Positions 7,227 to 16,399 of a stretch of DNA of 64,000 nucleotides are shown in pieces. The translations under genes were made by a program, and so were the position numbers. The DNA lies in assembly GCF_022549785.1 (NCBI RefSeq), contig NZ_JAKZGO010000014.1, positions 1 through 64,000 on the forward strand, in the 5' to 3' direction. The notes below the pieces were generated by a model. The model saw only the letters and a program-made list of their open reading frames with translations. It had not been told where the DNA came from and ran no database searches. Each line of letters starts with the position of its first letter. The first letter of the stretch is position 1. The DNA is from Belliella alkalica. Its GTDB lineage: Bacteria; Bacteroidota; Bacteroidia; Cytophagales; Cyclobacteriaceae.

Positions 7227-8363
7227 ATGAATTATCCGAGAGCGATATTGTCATTGTTTCAAAAAAAGCTTCGACCCAATAAGGTCGTATTACTAATAGG
7301 TCCAAGAAGGGTGGGAAAGACTGTGTTTATCAAAAGCTTTTTGGATTCTCTACCAAAAGAAAAATGTCTTGTCCTGAACGGGGATGATGTCTTGGATGTG
7401 GCATTGTTGAAAGAAAGGTCTGTACCCAATTACCAGCGGCTTTTGGATGGAAAAGAATATTTGATAATTGACGAAGCACAGCACATTCCTGATATTGGAA
7501 TGATCTTAAAGTTGATTGTCGATGCCTTTGATGGAATCAAAGTGGTAGCTTCTGGATCTTCTGCTTTTGATCTCTATCATCAAGTTGGAGAACCATTGGT
7601 TGGCAGGAAAAGTACACTTTACCTTTACCCTTTGGCACAAATGGAAATCGGAAAGCAGGAAGATTTTCGCTCAACAGTAGCCAAAAGGGAAGAAAGATTG
7701 ATATTTGGGTCTTATCCGGAAATAGAGCAATATCCTGACTGGAAAGATAAAATAGCATATCTCAATGAAGTCATGAATGATTATTTGCTGAAGGATATTT
7801 TAATCTATGACGGTTTGAGGAATTCTGATAAGCTTTTTTCATTGTTGAAGTTGATAGCTTTCCAAGTAGGTAAGGAAGTTTCTCTGGATGAGATTGGGCG
7901 ACAATTGGGAATGTCAAAGAATACGGTAGAGCGCTACTTGGATCTTTTGTCAAAGGTTTTTGTAGTGTATAAAGTAGGCGGTTTCAGCAAAAATCTTCGC
8001 AAGGAAGTTTCCAAAAGCAGTAGGTGGTATTTTTACGATAACGGAATCAGAAATGCAATCATCCAAAACTTCCATAAATTGGATATGAGGATGGATGTAG
8101 GTGAGTTGTGGGAAAACTATTTGGCTTCTGAAAGGCTCAAATACCAAAGCTATCATCAGCTTCACTACAACAATTACTTTTGGAGAACTTATGATCAGCA
8201 AGAGCTTGATTGGGTAGAAGAAGACGGTGATCTGCTTCGTGGTTTTGAGTTTAAGTATAAGCTAAGCAAAAAAGTAAAACCGCCAGCAGCATGGGCCAAA
8301 GCGTATCCAAATGCGGATTTTCAGGTGATCCATCAGGATAATTACCTTGATTGGATAGTCTAG
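7227..8363 (+). CDS. AAA ATPase with DUF4143 / nuclease-like C-terminus
   Basis: 378 residues. Walker A GPRRVGKT (residues 25-32), Walker B LIIDEAQ (about 78-84), sensor-like VVASGSSAF, a winged-helix-like segment (VSLDEIGRQLGMSKNTVERYLDLL), and a C-terminal DWVEEDGDLLRGFEFKYK resembling the D...ExK core of PD-(D/E)XK nuclease folds. This order defines the AAA_14 plus DUF4143 family, whose cellular role is poorly known; members often occur as scattered multicopy genes. A diverged relative lies at 35312-36667. Preceded by three 32-bp repeats and followed by a strong hairpin, so it stands as a single-gene unit. Confidence 0.85.
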   Translation: MNYPRAILSLFQKKLRPNKVVLLIGPRRVGKTVFIKSFLDSLPKEKCLVLNGDDVLDVALLKERSVPNYQRLLDGKEYLIIDEAQHIPDIGMILKLIVDAFDGIKVVASGSSAFDLYHQVGEPLVGRKSTLYLYPLAQMEIGKQEDFRSTVAKREERLIFGSYPEIEQYPDWKDKIAYLNEVMNDYLLKDILIYDGLRNSDKLFSLLKLIAFQVGKEVSLDEIGRQLGMSKNTVERYLDLLSKVFVVYKVGGFSKNLRKEVSKSSRWYFYDNGIRNAIIQNFHKLDMRMDVGELWENYLASERLKYQSYHQLHYNNYFWRTYDQQELDWVEEDGDLLRGFEFKYKLSKKVKPPAAWAKAYPNADFQVIHQDNYLDWIV

Positions 8364-8372
8364 TGCTTTTTA

Positions 8373-8419
8373 AAGCGTTAAAACGTTAAACGTGAAGCAC
8401 GCTTAACGTTTTAACGCTT
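8373..8419. terminator. Long hairpin after ATPase 1
   Basis: Arms AAGCGTTAAAACGTTAA and TTAACGTTTTAACGCTT (17 bp, perfect) enclose a small inner CGTG/CACG stem. Located 9 nt after the ATPase stop, between convergent genes; probably a bidirectional terminator. Confidence 0.7.
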
Positions 8420-8506
8420 AATATTGAACATTCCGTCCAGATACTTGCTGAGAATCCAGACATAACTTATATGTAAATTCTAGATTGACATAGTACCAGT
8501 GTTTGA

Positions 8507-9718
8507 TCAAGTCGTATATACAGAATTGAAAAGGACATAGTCTGTAGTGAGGTCAGAACCCCAGCCCATGCCTTCTTCTCTTCCATTGTTGACTTCTAGA
8601 TGGATTCTGATCTGAGATTCCCTTAGTAGCTTTTTTATGTAGTTTTTATCTATAGGAAGGGGCTGTCCTTTTTCCAAAACTTGGATCAAATGCTCTGAAT
8701 CGCCGATAAACAGATTTACTTTTTTGTAATTGAAATTTATTCCTGCATTGCCGCAAGCAGCGATAATCCTTCCCCAGTTAGGGTCTCTTCCGAACATGGC
8801 TGTTTTCACCAAGGTAGAATCGGAAATTGCTCTTACTAGTTTTCTGGCTGTCTCTTCTGTTCTGGCTTTGGTCACTTTATACTCGATGAATTTTGAAGCA
8901 CCTTCACCATCTGAGACGATCAATTTGGCTAGATGCGTCATCAATTCCAGTAATTTTTCCCGAAAAATAACATAGCCAGGATCGGTTTCTGTAGAGATTA
9001 TCTTGTTTTCTGCCATGCCATTTGCCATGATTGCTACCATGTCATTTGTGGAGGTATCACCATCGACAGTGATCATATTGAAGGTTCTATCTACACAATA
9101 TCGCAAAGCTTGATCTAGGAGATTTTTTTCAATTTTAAGATCAGTTACTATGAAATTCAACATGGTAGCCATATTTGGATGGATCATGCCAGAGCCTTTG
9201 GCTACTCCTCCCATATTGATTTCTTTTCCGTCATGCTCAAACTCAACAAAACCCTCTTTTGCAAAAGTGTCTGTAGTAAGGATTGCATTTGCTACAAATG
9301 AACCTGCTTTGGGTTCATCACTGAGCTTGTGGATATTATTCCTGATTCCTTCCACCACATCTTCGGTCGGGAATGGTTCTCCGATCAATCCTGTGGAGGC
9401 AATGATCACATCATCCTCTGGTATATTTAGTAGTTCTGCAGTGACTTTCATCATAGCTTCAGCTCCCAATCGGCCTTGTTCTCCAGTACATGCATTGGCA
9501 TTTCCTGCATTACATACGATTACTTGAGCTTGTTTATTGATCAGGTTTTTTTCACTGATCTCTACCGGTTCTGCTCTCACTTTATTTTGGGTAAATACCG
9601 CAGCCGCCGCAGCAGGAACCTCAGAATAAATAATTGCCAAATCTCTTCGCATGGATTTCACACCAGTGTGTGCACCCCAGCATTTGATTCCTCTTACATT
9701 TGTAATATTCTTAATCAT
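8507..9718 (-). CDS. argJ: Glutamate N-acetyltransferase / ornithine acetyltransferase
   Basis: 403 residues, usual length for ArgJ, which transfers acetyl from N-acetylornithine to glutamate and so recycles the acetyl group in arginine synthesis. The self-cleavage site is seen as KGSGMIHPNMATML, with T185 as the predicted N-terminal nucleophile of the beta chain. Other family motifs: FTQNKV near residue 43, CNAGNANACTG, GRDPNWGRI. Last gene of the operon argB-argD-argC-argJ, 9 nt after argC. Whether it also makes acetylglutamate from acetyl-CoA (bifunctional) cannot be told from the sequence alone. Confidence 0.93.
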   Translation of the reverse strand: MIKNITNVRGIKCWGAHTGVKSMRRDLAIIYSEVPAAAAAVFTQNKVRAEPVEISEKNLINKQAQVIVCNAGNANACTGEQGRLGAEAMMKVTAELLNIPEDDVIIASTGLIGEPFPTEDVVEGIRNNIHKLSDEPKAGSFVANAILTTDTFAKEGFVEFEHDGKEINMGGVAKGSGMIHPNMATMLNFIVTDLKIEKNLLDQALRYCVDRTFNMITVDGDTSTNDMVAIMANGMAENKIISTETDPGYVIFREKLLELMTHLAKLIVSDGEGASKFIEYKVTKARTEETARKLVRAISDSTLVKTAMFGRDPNWGRIIAACGNAGINFNYKKVNLFIGDSEHLIQVLEKGQPLPIDKNYIKKLLRESQIRIHLEVNNGREEGMGWGSDLTTDYVLFNSVYTT

Positions 9719-9727
9719 AACTTTTTA

Positions 9728-10771
9728 TTAAGGTCTTAGTGGTATTTGTTCCAAACCTGTTTTTTCTTCGAATCCTAGCATGAGATTCATATTGTGCACA
9801 GCTTGACTTGCAGCACCTTTCAGTAAATTGTCTATTGCCGAAACGACTATCACCCTCTGCGTACGTTCATCCCAAAATGGGAAAATATCACAATAGTGGC
9901 TTCCTCGGACATCTTTGATTCCAGGTGCCATTTTGCGCAAGCGTACAAAAGGCTTTTCTTTATAGCAATCTTGATAGATTTTGGTGATGCTTTCTTGATC
10001 AAGTTTTTTGTTGGTCTTAGCATAAGCTGTCACCAAAATCCCTCTATCTACTGGCAATAAATGGGGAGTGAACTGGACTTGGATGTTTTGTTTGCCGAGG
10101 ATGGAAAATTGCTCCTCGATTTCCACAGTATGTCTATGTACTCCAAGCCCGTAAGCTTTGAAGTTTTCATTTACATTGGAGAAATGTGTGGTATCGCTTG
10201 CTTTCACACCAGCTCCAGTCAAGCCTGACTTGGCATCAATGATCACAGAATCTTCCACGATCAGTCCGCTTTGAAAAAGAGGGGCAAGACTCAAGATAGA
10301 AGCTGTTGGGTAGCAGCCAGGGTTGGCGACTAGCGTGCTATTTTTGATCTGATCTGCAAACAGCTCCGGTTGTCCATAGACTGCATTTTCAAAACCCTTT
10401 GTAAATACATGGTCTTTCTGATACCAAGATTTGTACACTGCAGGAGTGGAAAGTCTGAAATCACCAGATAAATCAATGATTTTGCAATTTTTATGTTCCC
10501 ATTTTTTCACAAAATCCATTGAAACACCATGTGGGAGCGCTAAAAATAGCACATCCACTTCTGAATTTTCTATAACATCAGCACTCTCCAATTGCTGATC
10601 CAAAATACCAAGAAACTGCGGGTGCAGGTCAGAAAACAACTTTCCTTTATGGGTTTCTGAAGTGATATGCTTGATCGTAATCTCAGGGTGCTGACAGAGT
10701 AATCGGGCCAATTCAGATCCGGTAAATCCTGTTGCTCCAATTATTCCAATTCTATATTTCTTATTATGCAT
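9728..10771 (-). CDS. argC: N-acetyl-gamma-glutamyl-phosphate reductase
   Basis: 347 residues. NADPH-binding GIIGATGFTGSEL at the N-terminus, the catalytic cysteine in VANPGCYPTA, and GVHRHTVEIEE and HLLPVDRGIL further on. Reduces acetylglutamyl phosphate to the semialdehyde, the third step of arginine synthesis. Its start overlaps the argD stop by 8 bases, consistent with coupled translation in the argBDCJ operon. Confidence 0.94.
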   Translation of the reverse strand: MHNKKYRIGIIGATGFTGSELARLLCQHPEITIKHITSETHKGKLFSDLHPQFLGILDQQLESADVIENSEVDVLFLALPHGVSMDFVKKWEHKNCKIIDLSGDFRLSTPAVYKSWYQKDHVFTKGFENAVYGQPELFADQIKNSTLVANPGCYPTASILSLAPLFQSGLIVEDSVIIDAKSGLTGAGVKASDTTHFSNVNENFKAYGLGVHRHTVEIEEQFSILGKQNIQVQFTPHLLPVDRGILVTAYAKTNKKLDQESITKIYQDCYKEKPFVRLRKMAPGIKDVRGSHYCDIFPFWDERTQRVIVVSAIDNLLKGAASQAVHNMNLMLGFEEKTGLEQIPLRP

Positions 10772-11963
10772 TTGTCATTTCTTTTTTGATAATGAATACC
10801 TTTTCCAAAGCAAGGAGGAAAGATTCTAGTTCTTCTTGGCTAATATTCAATGCAGGAACCAAGCGCAGAACATTTACAGCTGTCGCATTGGCTACAAAAC
10901 CTTCTTTGAGCAGAAGCTGCATGAATGGGAGAGCGGGTTCATTTAGTTCTATCCCTATCATAAGGCCCATTCCACGGACTTCATTGATAGTATTATATTT
11001 TTCCTTCAGATGCTTAAGTTTGTCCATAAGCCATTCGCCTTTCTCTTTTGCAGCTTTGGTAAGGTTTTCTTCTACAATAACTTTTAGTGTAGCCATAGAA
11101 GCGGATGCGGCCAAAGGATTGCCTCCAAAAGTAGTTCCATGATCACCGAATTGAATAGCTCCGGCGATTTTCTCATTGCAAAGGAAAGCTCCAATAGGCA
11201 TTCCGCCTCCAAGCCCTTTGGCAGAAGTCAGAATGTCAGGCTGTACTTCGTAATGATCTTTGGCAAACCAATTGCCAGTTCTTCCGATTCCAGATTGGAT
11301 CTCGTCAAATATCAAAGCGATGTTGTGTTCGTCACAAATCTTCCTCAAGCCTTCCAAATAGGTCTTGTCAGCAAGTCTAATCCCTCCTTCACCTTGTATT
11401 GGTTCGACGATGATTCCCGCAACTTCATCAGAAATCTCTGCTTTGATTGCATCCAGATCATTGAAGAGTACTTGTGAGAAGCCATGTGGAATAGGGCCGA
11501 AACCTTCTTGGTATTTCGGTTGCCCTGTAGCGATTGTGGCGAGTGTTCTGCCATGAAAGGAGTTTTTCATAGAGATGATTTTTCCTCCTCTTCCTATGCT
11601 GTGGGCATATCTTCTTGCGATCTTTATTGCTCCTTCTACAGATTCTGCCCCACTATTGGTAAAAAACACCCTGTCTAAGCCGGATATTTTGACAAGCAAC
11701 TCCGACAAGGCCACTTGAATTGGGCTGACGAAAAAATTACTGATGTGCATTAATTCCGCTGCTTGATCCTGAATTGCTTTTACAACTTTCGGATGACAGT
11801 GTCCAACATTTGTCACAGCGATTCCTGCAAGCATATCGATATACTCTTTGTTTTCAATGTCCCATAACCTGCTTCCCTTTCCCCTCACAAAAGTGATAGG
11901 GATTCTGTTGAAAGTTGGTAGATAGTATTGTTTGTCAATAAGATGTAAGTCTTTATTTTCCAT
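10764..11963 (-). CDS. argD: Acetylornithine aminotransferase
   Basis: 399 residues, PLP-dependent class III aminotransferase. Seen: VFFTNSGAESVEGAIKIARR, SFHGRTLAT, the PLP-binding aspartate in LIFDEIQSGIGRTG, and the Schiff-base lysine in LTSAKGLGGGMPIGA. Converts acetylglutamate semialdehyde to acetylornithine. Its ATG follows the argB stop codon directly (TAAATG) and its end overlaps argC. Class III transaminases can also act in other pathways, but the operon settles the call. Confidence 0.92.
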   Translation of the reverse strand: MENKDLHLIDKQYYLPTFNRIPITFVRGKGSRLWDIENKEYIDMLAGIAVTNVGHCHPKVVKAIQDQAAELMHISNFFVSPIQVALSELLVKISGLDRVFFTNSGAESVEGAIKIARRYAHSIGRGGKIISMKNSFHGRTLATIATGQPKYQEGFGPIPHGFSQVLFNDLDAIKAEISDEVAGIIVEPIQGEGGIRLADKTYLEGLRKICDEHNIALIFDEIQSGIGRTGNWFAKDHYEVQPDILTSAKGLGGGMPIGAFLCNEKIAGAIQFGDHGTTFGGNPLAASASMATLKVIVEENLTKAAKEKGEWLMDKLKHLKEKYNTINEVRGMGLMIGIELNEPALPFMQLLLKEGFVANATAVNVLRLVPALNISQEELESFLLALEKVFIIKKEMTNA

Positions 11964-12791
11964 TTATTTATGTGAAATAGTTGTTCCTGGTTTAAGTTTG
12001 TTTTCGAAAAAATCCAATAGTTGCTTGGGTTTGGTGCCATTGAGAATCAAGGCATTTTTTACCCCTTTTTTCAAGGCGAGTTCACAAGATTGGATTTTTG
12101 GAATCATGCCGCCTTTGATAATTGATCCATAATACTTAGGAAGGTCTTCCAAAGAAATATTTGAAATCAAAGATGCAGGGTCGGAATAATTTCCATATAG
12201 GCCATCCACATCCGTCAGGGAGACATAGTAATCAACATTAAGGGCTGCGCCGATTTCTCCGGCAAAATCATCTGCGTTGATATTATACACTAAACCCTCT
12301 TCGTCTGCACCGAGACAAGCGATGACTGGAGTGAAATTTTGATTTAAAAGTGTATTGATTAGTGAGGTATCAACTGACTTAACTTGTCCGACCCTACCGA
12401 GATCAATTTCGTCGATCATTCCGTTTTCGGTAGTTTTTTGGAGTTTTTTCTTTTCTACCCGCACCATTTCACAATCAAGACCAGATAGGCCTACTGCTGA
12501 AAGTTGGTGCTGTGAAAAAAGGTGAGTTAAGTCTGAATTGACTTCCCCAATAAGAGTTTTTTGGATTTCTTCAAGAGCCTCAGGACTAGTTTGGCGTTGA
12601 CCTTCAATAAACTCGGAGGCTATCTGTGCCTTTTCCAGTGCATTGTTTATAAATGGTCCACCTCCATGGACTAAGGTGATTTGGTGTCCGGCCTTTTTGA
12701 GAAGGAAAAGTGCTTGAGCAATTTGTTGTTTGAGTTCCTGATTGATCATGGCATTCCCACCATATTTGATGAGAAGCTTTAGAGAGTGCAT
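11964..12791 (-). CDS. argB: Acetylglutamate kinase
   Basis: About 275 residues from the chosen ATG at 12791 (MHSLKLLIKYGGNAM); a longer frame to 12848 adds 19 AT-rich-coded residues that the family does not have. Kinase features: KYGGNAM, LVHGGGPFINNAL, AVGLSGLDC, NINADDFAGEIGAAL, LTDVDGLYGN, KGGMIPKIQS. Phosphorylates acetylglutamate. First gene of the operon; no clear arginine-repressor site is seen in the AT-rich upstream region. Confidence 0.92.
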   Translation of the reverse strand: MHSLKLLIKYGGNAMINQELKQQIAQALFLLKKAGHQITLVHGGGPFINNALEKAQIASEFIEGQRQTSPEALEEIQKTLIGEVNSDLTHLFSQHQLSAVGLSGLDCEMVRVEKKKLQKTTENGMIDEIDLGRVGQVKSVDTSLINTLLNQNFTPVIACLGADEEGLVYNINADDFAGEIGAALNVDYYVSLTDVDGLYGNYSDPASLISNISLEDLPKYYGSIIKGGMIPKIQSCELALKKGVKNALILNGTKPKQLLDFFENKLKPGTTISHK

Positions 12792-13066
12792 GTTTTTGTG
12801 GTTTGATGAGAAGATTGATAATGAATAAAATGAATTTATATTTTTCAAAATTTAATTTTATAAAATCATATTTTTTCACTTTTCTATCTAAAATAACAAA
12901 TATCATTCCATTGGGGGGAAATTTTGTTCTAAATTGTCCTTAGGTGAAAAATCCCTTAGATAGATGAAACCTTGCCTTAGAATAAGTATAGTTTGACTTG
13001 TATTTATAATTGGGTTTGCTAATTTGGCAGTATGAATTAGATGATTGTTTATTTAAACTTAAAATT

Positions 13067-13615
13067 ATGTCATTATTGGATTTGGGTATAGGAAGTCAAA
13101 TCAGACATCCAAAGTTTGGGAAAGGAGTAGTCGTAGAATCTGACGCTTCTTTTTATAAAATATATTTCAATTTTATAGCGGAGGTCAAGACAATTGCTCG
13201 GGACTACTCAGGGTTTGAATTGGTAGAGAAAAAAGAAGCTGAATATCAGCCGATTTCCATTACAGACATTGAAAAAGCTGTGGAAAATGTAGTCAAGAGA
13301 AATCAGCCAAAAGAGGATCTTCCGAAATTGGAAATGGCTCAAAAATGGATCAAGGGGAATTTGGTCATGCATCCCTTTAATGAAGACTTGAGTACAAAGG
13401 AGGTTCCTATTTCAACATTTTTTCACAAAATCGTGATGGTAAGAGAGCGCCTTCGTGTTTTGGAACAAAATATCAATAATCACCCCAAGCTTGATGATGA
13501 GGAGCGGATTCATCTCCAACAGTATATTACTAGAGCTTATGGTTCATTGACGACATTCAATGTTCTTTTTGCTGACAAAAAAGACCATTTTAAAGGCGCT
13601 GGTAAGGAAGATTAA
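13067..13615 (+). CDS. Conserved protein with UvrD-tail-like SH3 domain
   Basis: 182 residues from the ATG at 13067 (MSLLDLGIGSQIRHPKFGKGVVVE). A frame extends up to 13010, but the extra residues look non-coding. The N-terminal HPKFGKGVVV-type beta segment is like the small tudor/KOW-like domain at the end of UvrD/PcrA helicases, which binds protein or nucleic acid. The rest is helical and unrecognised (EKAVENVVKRNQ, FFHKIVMVRERLRVLEQNI). Stand-alone, followed by a terminator. Function not known. Confidence 0.65.
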   Translation: MSLLDLGIGSQIRHPKFGKGVVVESDASFYKIYFNFIAEVKTIARDYSGFELVEKKEAEYQPISITDIEKAVENVVKRNQPKEDLPKLEMAQKWIKGNLVMHPFNEDLSTKEVPISTFFHKIVMVRERLRVLEQNINNHPKLDDEERIHLQQYITRAYGSLTTFNVLFADKKDHFKGAGKED

Positions 13616-13643
13616 CCCTTGTTGTCTATATGATAGTAAAAAA

Positions 13644-13680
13644 GCTGCCCTTCTAAGACTCCTTATCTTCGAAGGGCAGC
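13644..13680. terminator. Terminator between convergent genes
   Basis: GCTGCCCTTC and GAAGGGCAGC form a perfect 10-bp GC-rich stem, 28 nt after the stop of the preceding plus-strand gene, with an A-run on the 5' side that serves the minus strand. Confidence 0.8.
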
Positions 13681-13778
13681 ATTAGGTATTCTCGACTTTT
13701 CTAAATAGAAAAAAAATCTTGAAAGAAATATAAAAGGTTCGCAGTTTTTCCTTTTACTGTTTCGGTTCAAAATGGAGA

Positions 13779-14471
13779 TCATTCAGTCACCACCATTTTG
13801 AAACCTTCGCCATGGATGGTGATGATCTGTACTTTTGGATCTTCTTTCAGTATTTTCCTAATTTTGCTCAAATAGACATCCATACTTCGAGCATTAAAGT
13901 AGCTGTCATCACCCCATATTTGTTTGAGGGCGTGGCTTCTGTTGACTAGCTTGTTCATTTCTGCAGCAAGTAATCTGATCAATTCATTTTCTTTAGAGGT
14001 CAGTTTGTGTTTACCTGAAGGGCCTTCTATTTGTTGCTCATCGTAGTGCAGTGTGAAGTCTCCGAATGTTAGCGTCTTTAAATTATTTGTTTCCTCACTT
14101 TTTAGCGTTCTTTTGAGGATTGCTGAGATTCTTAGCAAAAGTTCCTCCATGCTAAACGGCTTTGTGATATAGTCATCAGCACCGATTTTGAGACCTTCTA
14201 TTACATCCTCTTTGAGGTTTTTTGCGGATAGATAGATGATCGGAAGATCTTCTTGTACTTTCTTAATTTCCTTTCCAAGAGTAAACCCATCTTTTTTTGG
14301 CATCATTATATCCAAGATGCAGAGGTTGAATTTGTCTTTTTTGAACTTAGACCATCCTTCGTCTCCGTCTCTGCATAAAGTGGTGTCATATCCTTTCATG
14401 GTAAGGTATTCATTGAGGATATCACCCAAATTTGGGTCATCTTCTACGATCAAAAGTTTAGGCTTGCTCAT
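13779..14471 (-). CDS. OmpR-family response regulator (RprY-like)
   Basis: 230 residues. Receiver domain (1-120): acidic pair at 11-12, phospho-acceptor D54 in LDIMMP, T/S in YLSAK, K104 in ITKPF. A winged-helix DNA-binding domain follows (residues 130-230, GKHKLTSKENELIRLLA ... SMDVYLSKIRKIL). Its ATG overlaps the stop of the sensor kinase by 4 nt, so it is the cognate regulator. It is similar in layout to the Bacteroidota RprY/RprX pair. Target genes cannot be read from the window. Confidence 0.9.
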   Translation of the reverse strand: MSKPKLLIVEDDPNLGDILNEYLTMKGYDTTLCRDGDEGWSKFKKDKFNLCILDIMMPKKDGFTLGKEIKKVQEDLPIIYLSAKNLKEDVIEGLKIGADDYITKPFSMEELLLRISAILKRTLKSEETNNLKTLTFGDFTLHYDEQQIEGPSGKHKLTSKENELIRLLAAEMNKLVNRSHALKQIWGDDSYFNARSMDVYLSKIRKILKEDPKVQIITIHGEGFKMVVTE

Positions 14472-16174
14472 TGTTTCTTTGGTAATTTTAAGGTGAAAGT
14501 ACTTCCTTTTCCTGACTCGCTATTTACTTGAATTTCTCCATGATGTGCTTCTAGCATTGTTTTGACATAAGATAGTCCTAAGCCAAAACCTTTCACATCG
14601 TGTAGGTTTCCTGTGGGTACTCTATAGAATTTGTCGAATATTTTTTTTACAGCATCCTTTGACATACCAATCCCATTGTCTTGAATGGATATGTATATTG
14701 ATTCTGCTTTGTCCCAAGTTTTGATGATAATTTTAGGGTTTTCTTTTGCGTATTTATTGGCATTATCCAATAGGTTGTTGATCATGTGGGAAATATGAAA
14801 GTGATCCCCATCTAAATATGGTTCTTCCAACTCATTAATTAATTTAATTTCACCACCTTTATTTTCAATTTGAAGCTCAAATTGTTTTTTCGCTGACTGT
14901 AAAAGTTCAGTAATATTGATTTGTTCTATTTTAAGTTTGAAGTCTTTTTTGTCCAAAGCGGCTGATTGGAGCACTTTTTCCACCTGTGCTCCGAGTCTTT
15001 TGTTTTCATCTTTGATGATACTAAGGTACCTATTTCTGAATGTATCCCTATTGGCAAGTTCTGGGTCTTGGAGTGCTTCTATAGCCAAGCTAACTGTGGC
15101 AATAGGGGTTTTGAACTCATGTGTCATATTATTGATGAAATCATTCTTGATTTCTGACAGGTTTTTTTGCTTGATTATAACTCTGATGGCATAAATAAAG
15201 CAGAAAATGATGATCCCGATAAATAACAAAGAACTTAATACAGGAAGCCAAATTTGTTGTAAAACATATATTTTTTTGTTGGGGAAATTAATGAAAAGGT
15301 AATTTTCTCTACCTACAATATCGCTTGGAAATAACCTGGCTTGCTGACCATCTTTGATTAATTTAAATACATCATTAATAGGTGTAATTGGGATTATCAT
15401 TCCTTGATCATTTCGTATAGCCAAATCAAAAGACTGTTCAATTCCCCTTTCTTTAAGTATAGAGGTCAAAAAAACTCTAACTTGACTTGTGTCCATTCTG
15501 CTGAATACATCTTTCTGTCCCTCCAGAAGTTCTTCCATCGCCCTGTTCATTGCCTCAATTTTTTCGTTGGCTCTTCTGATTTTCTCAAAAAAATCTTTTG
15601 GGATTTCATATTCCCTTTCGGTTTCTATTCTGGCAGGTCTTCGTCCTCTATAAGTAATCTCAATTTGATTTAAATAGGCATATTGTCTTTCGCGTTCTTG
15701 TAGTAATACCTGCATTTCATCCGGTGTTAGAATTGTGGATGCAGTTTCGGCAGTTAGATTATTTAGAAAATTATCTAAATCTGCCAAAATATCAATACTG
15801 AATCCTGTAGCTTCTATGATCCTTTTGAACCTCGGGCTGAATTGAGGGATAGGCTGCTGCATTACCGTGTCTGCCAATGAGGGCCTTCTCCGCATGATAG
15901 GTTTTTGGAGAACTTGTATTTCTATAGGGTCAATCTTTTCAAATAAAGATTGTTGCAATAAAGTGTCTTTTGCAAGATGTCTCAAAAAGATGTCGCTTGT
16001 TTCTCCTTTGTCTATTTGTTCTATAGTTGCATTTAAGGATTGATAAACATTTTGTTCAAATCTTTCTTCATTGATTCGAAGAGCATTACTTACCCAATAG
16101 AATTGAAACCCGATCAAGCCAAAGCTTGCGAGTGACATGAGTATAATGATCAACTTCATTTTTGACTTGGACAT
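14468..16174 (-). CDS. Membrane sensor histidine kinase (RprX-like)
   Basis: 568 residues. A first membrane segment at about 7-27, a roughly 280-residue periplasmic sensor with coiled segments, a second membrane segment (LLFIGIIIFCFIYAIRVII), then the HisKA dimerisation helix with NMTHEFKTPIATV (phospho-acceptor H352), N-box NNLLDNANKYA, G1 DNGIGMS and G2 GFGLGLSYVK. It transmits an envelope signal to the overlapping response regulator. The divergent gene lysA starts 226 nt away. Confidence 0.9.
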   Translation of the reverse strand: MSKSKMKLIIILMSLASFGLIGFQFYWVSNALRINEERFEQNVYQSLNATIEQIDKGETSDIFLRHLAKDTLLQQSLFEKIDPIEIQVLQKPIMRRRPSLADTVMQQPIPQFSPRFKRIIEATGFSIDILADLDNFLNNLTAETASTILTPDEMQVLLQERERQYAYLNQIEITYRGRRPARIETEREYEIPKDFFEKIRRANEKIEAMNRAMEELLEGQKDVFSRMDTSQVRVFLTSILKERGIEQSFDLAIRNDQGMIIPITPINDVFKLIKDGQQARLFPSDIVGRENYLFINFPNKKIYVLQQIWLPVLSSLLFIGIIIFCFIYAIRVIIKQKNLSEIKNDFINNMTHEFKTPIATVSLAIEALQDPELANRDTFRNRYLSIIKDENKRLGAQVEKVLQSAALDKKDFKLKIEQINITELLQSAKKQFELQIENKGGEIKLINELEEPYLDGDHFHISHMINNLLDNANKYAKENPKIIIKTWDKAESIYISIQDNGIGMSKDAVKKIFDKFYRVPTGNLHDVKGFGLGLSYVKTMLEAHHGEIQVNSESGKGSTFTLKLPKKQ

Positions 16175-16334
16175 GTTGCAAATTTAAAGTTAATAATGAA
16201 GTCTGAGGAAAGCTTAACATCTTTTAACAGCGAATTATTTGTGAAAAAAGCTTAATTCAAAAAAACCTTTACTATTTTTGATCGTTGTTTAATTGTTTCT
16301 TAAATAAAGCGAAAGCTTTTAATATACCAGAAAG

Positions 16335-16358
16335 GGAAGGCTCAAGCCTTCCTTTTTT
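16335..16358 (+). terminator. Terminator-like hairpin just upstream of lysA
   Basis: GGAAGGC and GCCTTCC (perfect 7-bp stem, TCAA loop) followed by six T on the plus strand. No plus-strand gene precedes it, since the divergent sensor kinase starts at 16174. It either ends an unrecognised short transcript or insulates lysA. Confidence 0.7.
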
Positions 16359-16374
16359 ATTGTTTATCAATTCT

Positions 16375-16382
16375 TATCTTTG
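16375..16382 (+). promoter_or_regulatory. Promoter -7 element of lysA
   Basis: TATCTTTG matches the Bacteroidota -7 box TAnnTTTG, 18 nt before the lysA ATG. The expected -33 TTTG is only CTTT. The leader would be very short. Confidence 0.5.
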
Positions 16383-16399
16383 CGACTCAAATAATCGTT

